NCBI RefSeq assembly: GCF_012567685.1
Contig: NZ_CP046184.1
Span: 47,102-111,101, forward strand
Length of the DNA stretch: 64,000 bases
From: Enterobacteriaceae endosymbiont of Donacia marginata
Lineage (GTDB): Bacteria; Pseudomonadota; Gammaproteobacteria; Enterobacterales; Enterobacteriaceae
Reading direction: 5' to 3'
Shown here: piece after piece, positions 27,570 through 36,847 of the stretch
Position numbering within the stretch: the stretch's first letter is position 1
Layout of the letters: the number at the start of each line of letters is the position of its first letter
Notes under the pieces: model-generated
The model's database searches: none
Seen by the model: only the letters and a program-made list of their open reading frames with translations
Told to the model about the DNA's origin: nothing
Position numbers and translations under genes: made by a program

Positions 27570-30053
27570 TTAAGGTCTTTTTACTGGAGAAGTCGCATAT
27601 CTTTTAGCAGCATGTCCACCAGCACCTTTTTTATTATTTAAATTGAATGATGAATTTATTAATTTATTATTATAACAATTTGTAAAATTACTCTGTATTT
27701 TTTTTTCACTTGATGAAATATAATTTCTATATAATTTCTTTTTTGTTATAAAATTATTATTTTTTATTTTAGAACTATTTTTATAAAAAAAATCAGAAAT
27801 AATAATATTTGTTGTTTTGAACATTATTTTTTTTTTATTATGTAATTTAATTTTATCTAATACGATTTTATTAATTTTAATATGATTTTTAAATTTATTG
27901 AATTCTATTCTCTTTTCTAAAGAAATATTAGATATATTAGTTTGCTTATCATTATTAGAAATTTTACTATTACTAGTAATAGTATTACTATATTTTTTTT
28001 TACGAAAATAATAATTTTGATTGATTTTTATTTTTAAAAAATTTTTTAATTTAATATAATTAAAATTATTTTTATAATTTTTTTGGTTTTTAAAAATTAA
28101 ATTATTATTTAATTTTACTGGTTTTAATTCATTTTTTATAAATTTTAATTTAGAAATAGGTATAATTTTTTTTTTATCCCAAATTAAAAGTTTTTTTTCT
28201 GTATTTAAATTAATTTTATCAGAAATATTATTAATATTTTTATTAAAATTATATTTTTTATTATTGAAAAAATATTTATTAAAAGTATTTAAAATAATTT
28301 TATTTGTAAAAATTATTTTTTGTATAAAAAAATTTTTTATTTTTTTAATATAAAATTTTTTTCTATTTAAAAAATTAAATAATTTATTTATTATATAAAA
28401 TGGATATTTTTTTTTTTCCATTATAGTTTGATTATATATATTTAATGTTTTAATTTTATTATTTTTATCTATTATATTTTCATGTAAAAATTTATTTTTA
28501 AAATAATGATAATTATAAATATTTGCATTTAATTTACTAATTTTTTTAATTATAAAATAAACATTTTTTTTATCTTCTCCATGTTTTATTCGTATAATAG
28601 AATAATTAGGTGTATTTAATTTATCATTAGGGATGATGAATGTTCTTATCTTTCTATTTTCAATTGCATTCACTGCATTTCTTTTTTCATTTAATAGATA
28701 AGATGCTATTTTTACAGGAACTATAGCGTATACTTCTTTTGTATTTTCTTTAAAAGATTCTTCTTCTATTAATCTTAAAATAGATAAAGATAAAGATCTA
28801 CTATCTCTTAAATTTCCATTACCTAAACATCTAGGACATAAATAATAATTAGATTCTTTTAAAGAAGATCGTAGTCTCTGACGAGACATTTCTAGTAATC
28901 CAAATTTTGAAATATTATTTATTTGAATTTTCGCTCTATCTTCCCGTATATTATTAAGTAATCTTTTTTCTACAGCTTTTTTATTTTCTAAAAGTGACAT
29001 ATCAATAAAATCAATTACAATTAATCCACCTACATCGCGTAATCTTAATTGTCGAATAATTTCATCAGCAGCTTCTAAATTAATATTTAATGCAGTTTCT
29101 TCAATATCTATACCTTTAGTAGCTTTAGAAGAATTTACATCAACTGATGTTAATGCTTCTGTAGTATCAATAATAATTGATCCTCCTGATGATAATCTAA
29201 CTTTTCTTTGAAAAGCTGTTTCAATTTGTGATTCTATTTGATAATGACTAAATAAAGGAACAGTTCCTGTATATAATTTAATTTTATGATTTAAATCTGA
29301 TCTTCCTAAAATATTAATATGTTTTTTTGCTAATTTTAATATTTTAGGATTATCAATTAAAATTTCATTTATATCTTGATATAAATAATCACGCAATGCT
29401 CTGATAATTATATTACTTTCTTGATATATTAAAAAAGGTGCTGATTTATTTTTAGCTATTTTTTTGATCATATTCCAATGTTTTAATCTAAATTTTAAAT
29501 CTGATTTAAATGTTTCTATATCTTTACCTAATCCAGCAGTACGAATTATTAAACTCATATTATTGGGTAAATATAATAATGATAATATTTTTTTCAAATT
29601 TCGTCTATTTTCTCCTTCTATTTTTTTAGATATTCCATTTGCACTGGGATTATTTGGCATTAAAACTAGATAACTTCCAGCTAAACTAATAAATGTTGTT
29701 AATGATGCTCCCTTATTTCCCCGTTCTTCTTTACTTATTTGAACAATAATTTCTTTACCAATTGATAAAGAATTTTTTAAATTTAATTTATTAAATAAAT
29801 TTTTATTATTATCATTAGATAAATATTCTTCTGTAATTTCTTTAATTGGTAAAAAACCATGTTTATCTACTCCATAATCTACAAATACCGCTTCTAAACT
29901 TGGTTCAATACGCGTAATTTTACCTTTATATATATTAGATTTTTTTTGTTTATAATTAGAATTTTCTATATCTAAATCATATAATTTTTGTCCATCTACT
30001 AGAGCAACACGTAACTCTTCATGTTGAGTAGCATTTATTAACATTCTTTTCAT
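27570..30053 (-). CDS. rne: ribonuclease E
   Basis: RNase E initiates mRNA decay and matures rRNA and tRNA. The catalytic half is well kept. It has an S1-type region after MKRMLINATQ, the metal-binding aspartates in IIDTTEALTSVDVN and GLIVIDFIDM, and the zinc-link CPRC in LCPRCLGNG near residue 407. The region from about 520 to 800 is a Lys/Asn/Ile-rich low-complexity remnant of the scaffold, giving 827 residues against 1061 in E. coli. The very end, NKKGAGGHAAKRYATSPVKRP, resembles the E. coli C-terminal PNPase-binding tail. It is divergent from rluC across a long gap, as in E. coli. Confidence 0.97.
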   Translation of the reverse strand: MKRMLINATQHEELRVALVDGQKLYDLDIENSNYKQKKSNIYKGKITRIEPSLEAVFVDYGVDKHGFLPIKEITEEYLSNDNNKNLFNKLNLKNSLSIGKEIIVQISKEERGNKGASLTTFISLAGSYLVLMPNNPSANGISKKIEGENRRNLKKILSLLYLPNNMSLIIRTAGLGKDIETFKSDLKFRLKHWNMIKKIAKNKSAPFLIYQESNIIIRALRDYLYQDINEILIDNPKILKLAKKHINILGRSDLNHKIKLYTGTVPLFSHYQIESQIETAFQRKVRLSSGGSIIIDTTEALTSVDVNSSKATKGIDIEETALNINLEAADEIIRQLRLRDVGGLIVIDFIDMSLLENKKAVEKRLLNNIREDRAKIQINNISKFGLLEMSRQRLRSSLKESNYYLCPRCLGNGNLRDSRSLSLSILRLIEEESFKENTKEVYAIVPVKIASYLLNEKRNAVNAIENRKIRTFIIPNDKLNTPNYSIIRIKHGEDKKNVYFIIKKISKLNANIYNYHYFKNKFLHENIIDKNNKIKTLNIYNQTIMEKKKYPFYIINKLFNFLNRKKFYIKKIKNFFIQKIIFTNKIILNTFNKYFFNNKKYNFNKNINNISDKINLNTEKKLLIWDKKKIIPISKLKFIKNELKPVKLNNNLIFKNQKNYKNNFNYIKLKNFLKIKINQNYYFRKKKYSNTITSNSKISNNDKQTNISNISLEKRIEFNKFKNHIKINKIVLDKIKLHNKKKIMFKTTNIIISDFFYKNSSKIKNNNFITKKKLYRNYISSSEKKIQSNFTNCYNNKLINSSFNLNNKKGAGGHAAKRYATSPVKRP

Positions 30054-30427
30054 AATAACTTACTCATGTATTTTTTTATAAATTGATTAATATTTTTATA
30101 TAAAATAAAAAAATTATGTAACAAGAAAATTGTATTTAATATTTTATGAATAGGTTTAAATTAAAAATTTTAATTATTTTAAAATCATAAAATATATTTT
30201 ATGATTATTTATAATTTATAAAAAAATTTTATAAAATATTTTCTTTATTTAAAATATTTTATTTATTTTTATTTTATAAAATTATTTATTAAATAAATAA
30301 TAACATAAATTTTTATTTTAAAATAATCATTTTATATGGAAAATATATTAAATATTATTATATTTTTTTATAATTATTAATTATATTAATAATAATTAAT
30401 TTACCTTAAAAAAATTTCTATAATTTT
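30054..30427. promoter_or_regulatory. 374-base rne-rluC intergenic region
   Basis: This is the only gene-free stretch over 300 bases. It is almost pure A+T and contains several inverted repeats. The clearest is a 24-base perfect palindrome at 30183-30206 built on ATCATAAAAT. No open frame of note is seen. In E. coli the same divergent gap holds the 361-base rne leader, through which RNase E autoregulates. The similar size and place suggest the leader is kept here. Promoters could not be placed with confidence. Confidence 0.5.
30183..30206. repeat. 24-base perfect palindrome upstream of rne
   Basis: The arms AATCATAAAATA and TATTTTATGATT are exactly complementary with no loop. It lies 130 bases upstream of the rne start codon and would sit in a long rne leader. 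It may be a protein-binding site or part of an extended RNA hairpin. With one G-C pair per arm, chance cannot be excluded at this base composition. Confidence 0.55.
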
Positions 30428-31381
30428 ATGTATAAAATAATAAAGAATAAAATCATAACTATCCCATCTACTATTGAAAATCAAAGAGTTGATAATTTTT
30501 TAATAAATAAATTTAAAAATGTTCCTAAAAGTAGGATATATAGAATGTTAAGAACAGGAAAAATAAAAGTTAATAAAAAAAAAATACTTCCAAATTTTAA
30601 AATTAAATCTCAAGATATAATTAAAATTTCTTTTATTTATATAAATAAAATAAAACCTATTAAAAATAATATAATATTAAGTAAAATAAAATTTTTTAAA
30701 AAAATGATAATTTTTGAAGATGAATATATGTTAGCTATTAATAAACCTTCTGGTATAGCAGTCCACGGAGGTAGTGGTATTAATTATGGTATTATTGAAA
30801 ATTTTAGATATTTATTCAAAAAAATAAAGTTTTTAGAACTTGTACATAGAATTGATAAAGAAACTTCTGGAGTTTTATTAATAGCTAAAAAAAGATCAAT
30901 ATTAAAAATATTACAACAACAATTAATAGAAAAAAAAATACTTAAAGAGTATATAGCTTTAGTTAAAGGAAATTGTTTTGAAAAAAAAGATATTTATATT
31001 AAAAATTTTTTAGTAAAAAATTTTTTAAATAAAAAAATTAAAGTAAAAATAGATCATAATAAAGGAAAATATTCAGAAACTAAATTTAAAATTATTAAAA
31101 ATTATAAAAATTTTATGTTAATAAAAATAAATCCGTTAACAGGCAGAACACATCAAATTAGAGTTCATATGGCTTATTTAAATTATCCTATAATTAATGA
31201 CCAAAGATATGGTGATAATAGTTTAAACTCTAAATTTAGAAAAAATTTTAATATAAATAGATTGTTTTTACATGCAAAAAGTCTACAATTAATACATCCT
31301 AAAAATAATAAAGAAATTAAAATTTATGCTCCATTAAGTAATGAATTAAATAATTGTTTGCTAAATTTAGAACATTACTAA
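30428..31381 (+). CDS. rluC: 23S rRNA pseudouridine synthase C (955/2504/2580)
   Basis: RluC makes three pseudouridines in 23S rRNA. The N-terminal S4-like domain (RVDNFLINKFKNVPKSRIYRMLRTGKIKVN) is followed by the RluA-family catalytic domain. That domain has LVHRIDKETSGVLLIAKK, which carries the catalytic aspartate, and LTGRTHQIRVHMAY near the end. The length of 317 matches E. coli (319). It is divergent from rne and followed by rpmF, the E. coli order with yceF and yceD removed. Confidence 0.95.
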   Translation: MYKIIKNKIITIPSTIENQRVDNFLINKFKNVPKSRIYRMLRTGKIKVNKKKILPNFKIKSQDIIKISFIYINKIKPIKNNIILSKIKFFKKMIIFEDEYMLAINKPSGIAVHGGSGINYGIIENFRYLFKKIKFLELVHRIDKETSGVLLIAKKRSILKILQQQLIEKKILKEYIALVKGNCFEKKDIYIKNFLVKNFLNKKIKVKIDHNKGKYSETKFKIIKNYKNFMLIKINPLTGRTHQIRVHMAYLNYPIINDQRYGDNSLNSKFRKNFNINRLFLHAKSLQLIHPKNNKEIKIYAPLSNELNNCLLNLEHY

Positions 31382-31489
31382 ATAATATTGCATATATAAA
31401 TAAACATATTTATAATATGTATATAATTTAATTTAAATAATATATTATATCAAAATTTAATAAAATAAAAAAGGTATATAAATAATAAT

Positions 31490-31672
31490 ATGGCTGTTCA
31501 AAAACATAAAAAATCAAGATCTAAAAGAGGTATGAGACGGTCTCATAATAAATTATCTAATAATAAATTTTTATTAATTAATAAAAAAACAGGTAAAAAA
31601 TATTTATTTCATCATATGACTGATGATGGATTTTATAAAGGTATACAAATTATAAATAAAAATAATAAATAA
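31490..31672 (+). CDS. rpmF: 50S ribosomal protein L32
   Basis: L32 is a small component of the large ribosomal subunit. The 60 residues begin [22 protein letters not shown], nearly identical to E. coli [22 protein letters not shown]. The C-terminus ([14 protein letters not shown]) aligns with HHITADGYYRGRKV. It is followed directly by fabD. In E. coli plsX and fabH lie between the two, and both are absent here. Confidence 0.95.
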   Translation: [60 protein letters not shown]

Positions 31673-31713
31673 TTATAAAAATTTTTAAATATTTATTATA
31701 AAAGATATAAAAT

Positions 31714-32675
31714 ATGAAAAAATTTGCTGCTATTTTCCCTGGGCAAGGCACCCAATTTATTAAGATGATATATTCATTATATATAAAATATAAGATTATA
31801 AGAGATACATTTAATTCTGCTTCAGAAGTTCTGCAATATGATTTATGGAATATTATTAAAAATGGCCCATTAAAAAAATTAAATATAACATATTATACTC
31901 AACCTGCTATTTTAACTACATCTATAGCTATATATAGATTATGGTTACAAAAAAATAATATTATACCTAATATAGTTACTGGATATAGTTTAGGTGAATA
32001 TACTGCTATGGTATGTAGTGATATTATTAGTTTTATAGATGCTATTAAAATAGTAAAATATCGAGGTAAATTAATGCATCAAATATCATCTAATTTAAAT
32101 GATTTCAATATAAATGGATATTATATGCAAACCATTATTGGTTTAAAAAAAAAAAAATAGAAAAAATTTGTAAAAAAATATCTAAGAATAATTATATTAT
32201 ATCAATAGCTAATTATAATTCTTCAAATAATATAACAATTAGTGGAAATAAATTAGCTATAATAAAAGCTATTAAAATATTTAAATCTTTAGGTGCATCT
32301 ACAATACCTATTAATATAAATATACCTTCTCATTGTTTATTAATGAAACCTATAGCATATAAATTTAAAAAATTTTTAGATAAAATTATTATTAATAAAC
32401 CAAAAATTAAATTTATTAATAATGTAAATTGTAAATATGAAAAATCACCTAAAAAAATTAAAAAAAATTTAGTAAAACAACTATATTCTACAGTTAATTG
32501 GGTAGGATGTATAAAATATATAGAACAACACAACATATTTAATGTAATAGAATTTACACCTAAAAATATGCTTAAAAAAATATCAAAAAAAATTACAAAT
32601 AATATTTGTATAAATTCAATTTATAACTTAAAAACATTTCTTTTAACATCAGAAAAATATAAAATTTGTAATTAA
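31714..32675 (+). CDS. fabD: malonyl-CoA-ACP transacylase, frameshifted in poly(A)
   Basis: FabD loads malonate onto acyl carrier protein. The frame from 31714 runs 148 residues and stops at a TAG at 32158, immediately after a 13-A run (32145-32157). The rest continues without a break in another frame from about 32157 to the stop at 32673-32675. One extra A (14) or two fewer would join the halves into about 320 residues. The first half holds FPGQGTQF and the nucleophile motif GYSLGEY (GHSLGEY in E. coli). The second half holds the catalytic histidine in IPSHCLLMKP, so neither half is active alone. Both halves remain similar to E. coli FabD, arguing for recent or rescued damage. fabG follows by 4 bases. 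Confidence 0.85.
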
Positions 32676-32679
32676 TAAT

Positions 32680-33432
32680 ATGTTAAAAAATTTTAATTTA
32701 AAAAATAAAATAGCTTTAGTAACAGGAGCAAATAAAGGAATAGGCTATAGTATAGCTAATACATTCATAAAATATGGAGTATATGTAATAGGTACATCAA
32801 CTAATATTTATGGAATAAAAAAAATTAATAATTATTTAGGAAAAAATGGAGTCGGGTTAATTCTTGATTTAAAAAATAAATCACCTTATATTATTAATAA
32901 TTTAATTAGATATATTATTAAAAATTTTAAAACTTTAGATATACTTGTTAATAATGCAGGAATTATATATGATAAACTTGTATTAAATATGAAAGATTAT
33001 CAATGGGATAATGTTTTACAAATTAATTTAACTTCTATTTTTAGAATTTGTAGAGAAGTTATTTATTATATGATAAAAAGATCATTTGGTCGTATAATTA
33101 ATATTAGTTCAATTGTTGGCATAACTGGTAATATCGGGCAAGCTAATTATGCAGCATCAAAATCAGGAATTATTGGATTTAGTAAATCTTTAGCTAAAGA
33201 AGTAGCTTCAAAAGGTATTACTGTAAATGTTATATCTCCTGGATATATTAAAACTGATATGACATCACATCTTAAAAAAAAAAATTATGATAATATCATA
33301 TCACAAATTCCATCTAAACGTTTTGGTTATCCTCAAGAAATAGCTGATGCTGTAATTTTTTTAGCTTCTGATAAAGCATCTTATATAACAGGAGAAACAC
33401 TTAATATTAACGGGGGATTATATATGGGGTAA
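32680..33432 (+). CDS. fabG: 3-oxoacyl-[ACP] reductase
   Basis: FabG reduces 3-ketoacyl-ACP with NADPH in fatty-acid elongation. The short-chain dehydrogenase signature is complete: GANKGIGYSIA for the cofactor, NNAGI, the catalytic serine in NISSIVG, and Y-x3-K in YAASKSG. The C-terminal TGETLNINGGLYM is also present. The length of 250 is near the E. coli value of 244. It begins 4 bases after the fabD stop, so translation is probably coupled to whatever reads through fabD. Confidence 0.97.
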   Translation: MLKNFNLKNKIALVTGANKGIGYSIANTFIKYGVYVIGTSTNIYGIKKINNYLGKNGVGLILDLKNKSPYIINNLIRYIIKNFKTLDILVNNAGIIYDKLVLNMKDYQWDNVLQINLTSIFRICREVIYYMIKRSFGRIINISSIVGITGNIGQANYAASKSGIIGFSKSLAKEVASKGITVNVISPGYIKTDMTSHLKKKNYDNIISQIPSKRFGYPQEIADAVIFLASDKASYITGETLNINGGLYMG

Positions 33433-33494
33433 TTTTATTATTTTATTTTTTTACAAATTATCCTAAAATAATTTTATAGGAAAATATAACGAGT

Positions 33495-33734
33495 ATGAGT
33501 AATTCTATTACTAAACGTGTTAAAAAAATTATTATTGATCAATTAGGAATAAAAAAAGAAGATATTACAAATTCTTCTTCTTTTAAAGAAGATTTAGGAG
33601 CAGATTCTCTTGATACTATTGAAATTATAATGGCATTAGAAGAAGAATTTAATATTGAAATTTTAGATGAAGATGCTGAAAAAATTACTTCTATTCAAGA
33701 AGCTATTAATTATATTAATAATTATAAAAATTAA
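33495..33734 (+). CDS. acpP: acyl carrier protein
   Basis: AcpP carries growing acyl chains on a phosphopantetheine arm attached to the serine of [10 protein letters not shown]. The 79 residues match E. coli (78) closely, with acidic helix [18 protein letters not shown] intact. A TAGGA Shine-Dalgarno precedes the ATG. It also supplies the octanoyl-ACP used by LipB. A strong hairpin follows the gene. Confidence 0.97.
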   Translation: MSNSITKRVKKIIIDQLGIKKEDITNSSSFKEDLGADSLDTIEIIMALEEEFNIEILDEDAEKITSIQEAINYINNYKN

Positions 33735-33747
33735 AATTTAATTTAAA

Positions 33748-33791
33748 TTATGGAATTAAGAGTAAGTAACATATTTTACTCTATTCCATAA
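33748..33791 (+). terminator. hairpin after acpP
   Basis: The arms at 33748-33765 and 33776-33791 pair over about 15 bp (TTATGGAAT...GAGTAA with TTACTC...ATTCCATAA) with a two-base bulge and a 10-base loop. It lies between acpP and fabF, which are on the same strand. It is likely a partial terminator or an RNA-stabilising 3' end that separates abundant acpP mRNA from fabF. Confidence 0.6.
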
Positions 33792-33837
33792 TAATAAATT
33801 TTAAAGAATATAATTTTTTATATAGAAGAAATATATA

Positions 33838-35082
33838 ATGTTGAAACGTAGGCGTGTAGTAATTACTGGTATTGGCATGATTTCCCCAATAGGAAATACA
33901 ATAGAATCTAATTGGTATAATCTTATTAATGGTAATAGTGGTATTGATATAATTAATCATTTTAATACCGATCAATATAAAACTAAAATTGCTGGATTAA
34001 TAAAAAATTTTAAATATAAAAATCATTTTTTTAATAGAAAAAAAAAAAATATTGATTTATTTATCCAATATGGATTAATAGCATGTCATGAAGCTATTAA
34101 TAATTCTGGGTTAATACTTAATAAGTATGATAATCCTAGATTTGGAATTGCTATAGGTTCTGGATTAGGAGGAATGAATTTAATAGAAAAAAATACTCAA
34201 ATTTTAAATAAAAAAGGTCCTAAAAAAATTACTCCATTTTTAATGACATCAACTCTTATAAATATGTTAACAGGAAATATTGCAATTAATTATAAATTAA
34301 CAGGTCCTAGTTTGACTATTAGTACAGCTTGTAGTTCTGGGATAAATAATATTGGTATTGCTTTTAAAATTATATCTTATAATGATGCTGATGTTATGAT
34401 AACTGGGGCATCAGAAAAAGCTGTAACTCCTTTAAGCTTAAGTGGGTTTTCTTCAATGAATGCTTTATCAAGAAGAAATCATCAACCACAACAAGCAAGT
34501 AGGCCTTGGGATAGAGATAGAGATGGATTTGTTCTAGGAGATGGAGCAGGTATTTTAATTTTAGAAGAATATACTCATGCTAAAAAAAGAAATGCGAATA
34601 TTTTTGCAGAATTAGTAGGTTTTGGTATGAGTAATGATTCATATCATATAACTTCACCACCTATAAATGGTAAAGGGGCACAATTAGCAATGTTTAATGC
34701 ATTAAGAGATGCAAATCTTAATCCTGAAAATATTAAGTATATAAATGCACATAGTACATCAACAAAAATAGGAGATATAGCAGAAGTAAATGCTATTAAA
34801 AAAATTTTTAAAAACAACTATTATAAATTATTTGTAAGTTCTACTAAATCAATTACCGGACATTTATTAGGTGCTGCTGGAGCAATTGAATCTATTTACT
34901 CTATTTTATCTTTAAAAAATCAAATAGTTCCTCCTACAATTAATTTAGATAATCCTGATAAAAATTTAGATTTAGATTTTATTCCTAAAATTTCACGAGA
35001 TGTTAAAAATATGAAATATGTATTATGTAATTCTTTTGGTTTTGGTGGATCTAATGCTACATTAATTTTTAAAAAAATATAA
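33838..35082 (+). CDS. fabF: 3-oxoacyl-[ACP] synthase II
   Basis: FabF condenses malonyl-ACP with acyl-ACP during elongation. The catalytic triad is visible: cysteine in STACSSGIN, and histidines in NAHSTSTKIGD and SITGHLLGAAG. The C-terminal NSFGFGGSNATLIF is intact. The length of 414 matches E. coli (413). A 12-A run near residue 66 is crossed in frame. In E. coli pabC and mltG follow; here tmk follows directly. With fabH missing from this locus, FabF may also have to serve chain initiation, if no other synthase remains. Confidence 0.97.
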   Translation: MLKRRRVVITGIGMISPIGNTIESNWYNLINGNSGIDIINHFNTDQYKTKIAGLIKNFKYKNHFFNRKKKNIDLFIQYGLIACHEAINNSGLILNKYDNPRFGIAIGSGLGGMNLIEKNTQILNKKGPKKITPFLMTSTLINMLTGNIAINYKLTGPSLTISTACSSGINNIGIAFKIISYNDADVMITGASEKAVTPLSLSGFSSMNALSRRNHQPQQASRPWDRDRDGFVLGDGAGILILEEYTHAKKRNANIFAELVGFGMSNDSYHITSPPINGKGAQLAMFNALRDANLNPENIKYINAHSTSTKIGDIAEVNAIKKIFKNNYYKLFVSSTKSITGHLLGAAGAIESIYSILSLKNQIVPPTINLDNPDKNLDLDFIPKISRDVKNMKYVLCNSFGFGGSNATLIFKKI

Positions 35083-35164
35083 AATTTTAATTTTAAATAT
35101 TTTTATTTAAAAAAATGAATGTTAGTTATATGATAATATATAAATATCTAATTTTAAAAAAAAA

Positions 35165-35785
35165 ATGAATAAAAAAAAATTTATTGTAATAGAAGGAATA
35201 AACGGTGCAGGAAAAACTACTATTTGTAATTATATAATAAAATTACTAAAAAATTTTAATATTAAAAATATTATTAAAACTCATGAACCTGGAGGTACTC
35301 CAATTGCAGAAAAATTAAGAAAGATTATTAAATTTTCTCAAGGAGAAAAAATCTCTTATAAAACAGAATTATTATTAATATATGCAGCTAGATTACAATT
35401 ATTAGATAATATTATAAGAAAAAATATTAATATAAATTGGATTTTATCAGATAGATATGATTTATCTACATATGCCTACCAAATAGGTGGAAGAAATATA
35501 AATAAAAAAAACATCTTATTTTTACAAAATTTTATTAAAAATAATATAAAACCAGATATAATTATTTATTTAGATGTAAATCCAGTAATTGCTTTACAAA
35601 GAATAAATAATAAAAATTATGATAGAATTGAAAAAGAATCTATAAATTTTTTTTCTAGAGTAAGAAAATATTATTTAAGAATAGCAAAAAAAAATAAAAC
35701 TATAAAAATAGTTGATGCCAATAATAAATTAAAAAATGTAAAATCATCAGTAAAAAAAATTATTAATAAATTAATATTAGTATAA
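35165..35785 (+). CDS. tmk: thymidylate kinase
   Basis: Tmk phosphorylates dTMP to dTDP. The P-loop EGINGAGKTT lies at residues 9-18. The HEPGGTPIAEKLR segment, the DR motif in LSDRYDLSTYAYQ and the lid-region IEKESINFFSRVR are present. The length of 206 is close to E. coli (213). holB begins 1 base after its stop, as in the conserved tmk-holB pair. Confidence 0.96.
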   Translation: MNKKKFIVIEGINGAGKTTICNYIIKLLKNFNIKNIIKTHEPGGTPIAEKLRKIIKFSQGEKISYKTELLLIYAARLQLLDNIIRKNININWILSDRYDLSTYAYQIGGRNINKKNILFLQNFIKNNIKPDIIIYLDVNPVIALQRINNKNYDRIEKESINFFSRVRKYYLRIAKKNKTIKIVDANNKLKNVKSSVKKIINKLILV

Positions 35786-35786
35786 A

Positions 35787-36809
35787 ATGAAAAAATATCC
35801 CATATTACCATGGTATCCATGGTTAAATTTTTTTTATAAAAAAATAATTTATCAATTTTTAAATAAAAAAAATTACAAAGCTTATATTTTTTGTTCTTTA
35901 AATGAATTAGGGACAAATAATTTAATTTATGCTTTAACTAAATGGATTTTTTGTATTAATAAAAAAAAATTATATAGTTGTTCTAAATGTCAAAATTGTA
36001 TTTTAATAGAGAATCATATTCATCCTGATTTACATATTATTAAAAATAATAAAGAAAAAAATAGTATTAGTATCGAAATAATTAGAAATCTTACTGAAAT
36101 AATTTATCAATCATCTTATAAAGATATGGGTAAAATTATATGGTTTCCTTATGCTAAACAATTAAATATTTCATCTAGTAATGCTCTTCTAAAAATTTTA
36201 GAAGAACCTTCAAATAATATTTGGTTTTTTATACAATGTACTCATAAAAATGAATTATTACCGACAATATATAGTCGTTGTCAATTTTGGAATATATATC
36301 CTCCTAATGAAAAAATAGGTACATTATGGTTAAAAAAAAAAATAAAAAACTATAAAATTTTTAAAAAAAAATCATTAAAAACTGCATTACGTTTATGTAA
36401 TTATTCTCCAATTAAAGCATATCAATTATTAAATAACGTAATATGGAAAAGTAGAAATACTTTTTATACTATTTTAGTATCTTCTTTAGAAGAAGATATA
36501 ATGAAATTATTATCTATTTTAAATAGTAAAAATATTCTATTATATTTAAATTGGATTTATTTAATTTTATTAGATGTTATTAAAATACATTTAAATATAG
36601 ATAAAAAATTTTTATACAATTTAGATCACATATACTTAATATATAAAATATCTAATTTAATTATAGTAGATAAAATTTTATTAATGGTAAAAAAAATATT
36701 ATTTTATAATAATCTGTTAATAAAGATTAATAATATTAATCATGAATTAGTATTAATTAATTTATTATTATCTTTAGAAGAGATATATAAATCTAATAAT
36801 AAGTATTAA
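35787..36809 (+). CDS. holB: DNA polymerase III subunit delta prime
   Basis: HolB is the delta' part of the clamp loader that places the beta clamp on DNA. The 340 residues (E. coli 334) keep the N-terminal PWYPWL, the four zinc cysteines (C in WIFCINKK, then CSKCQNC), and the SSSNALLKILEEP and IYSRCQ segments. The C-terminal half is strongly diverged. It follows tmk by one base. tatD, which comes next in E. coli, is missing and ptsG follows. Confidence 0.92.
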   Translation: MKKYPILPWYPWLNFFYKKIIYQFLNKKNYKAYIFCSLNELGTNNLIYALTKWIFCINKKKLYSCSKCQNCILIENHIHPDLHIIKNNKEKNSISIEIIRNLTEIIYQSSYKDMGKIIWFPYAKQLNISSSNALLKILEEPSNNIWFFIQCTHKNELLPTIYSRCQFWNIYPPNEKIGTLWLKKKIKNYKIFKKKSLKTALRLCNYSPIKAYQLLNNVIWKSRNTFYTILVSSLEEDIMKLLSILNSKNILLYLNWIYLILLDVIKIHLNIDKKFLYNLDHIYLIYKISNLIIVDKILLMVKKILFYNNLLIKINNINHELVLINLLLSLEEIYKSNNKY

Positions 36810-36847
36810 TAATATTTATTAAATTTCATTTAAAATAGGATATTATA

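Noticed and set aside
31714..32675. Two separate small genes in the fabD region
   Set aside because: Both halves align consecutively with one FabD protein, and the junction is a homopolymer. The second half has no plausible start or ribosome site of its own near 32160.
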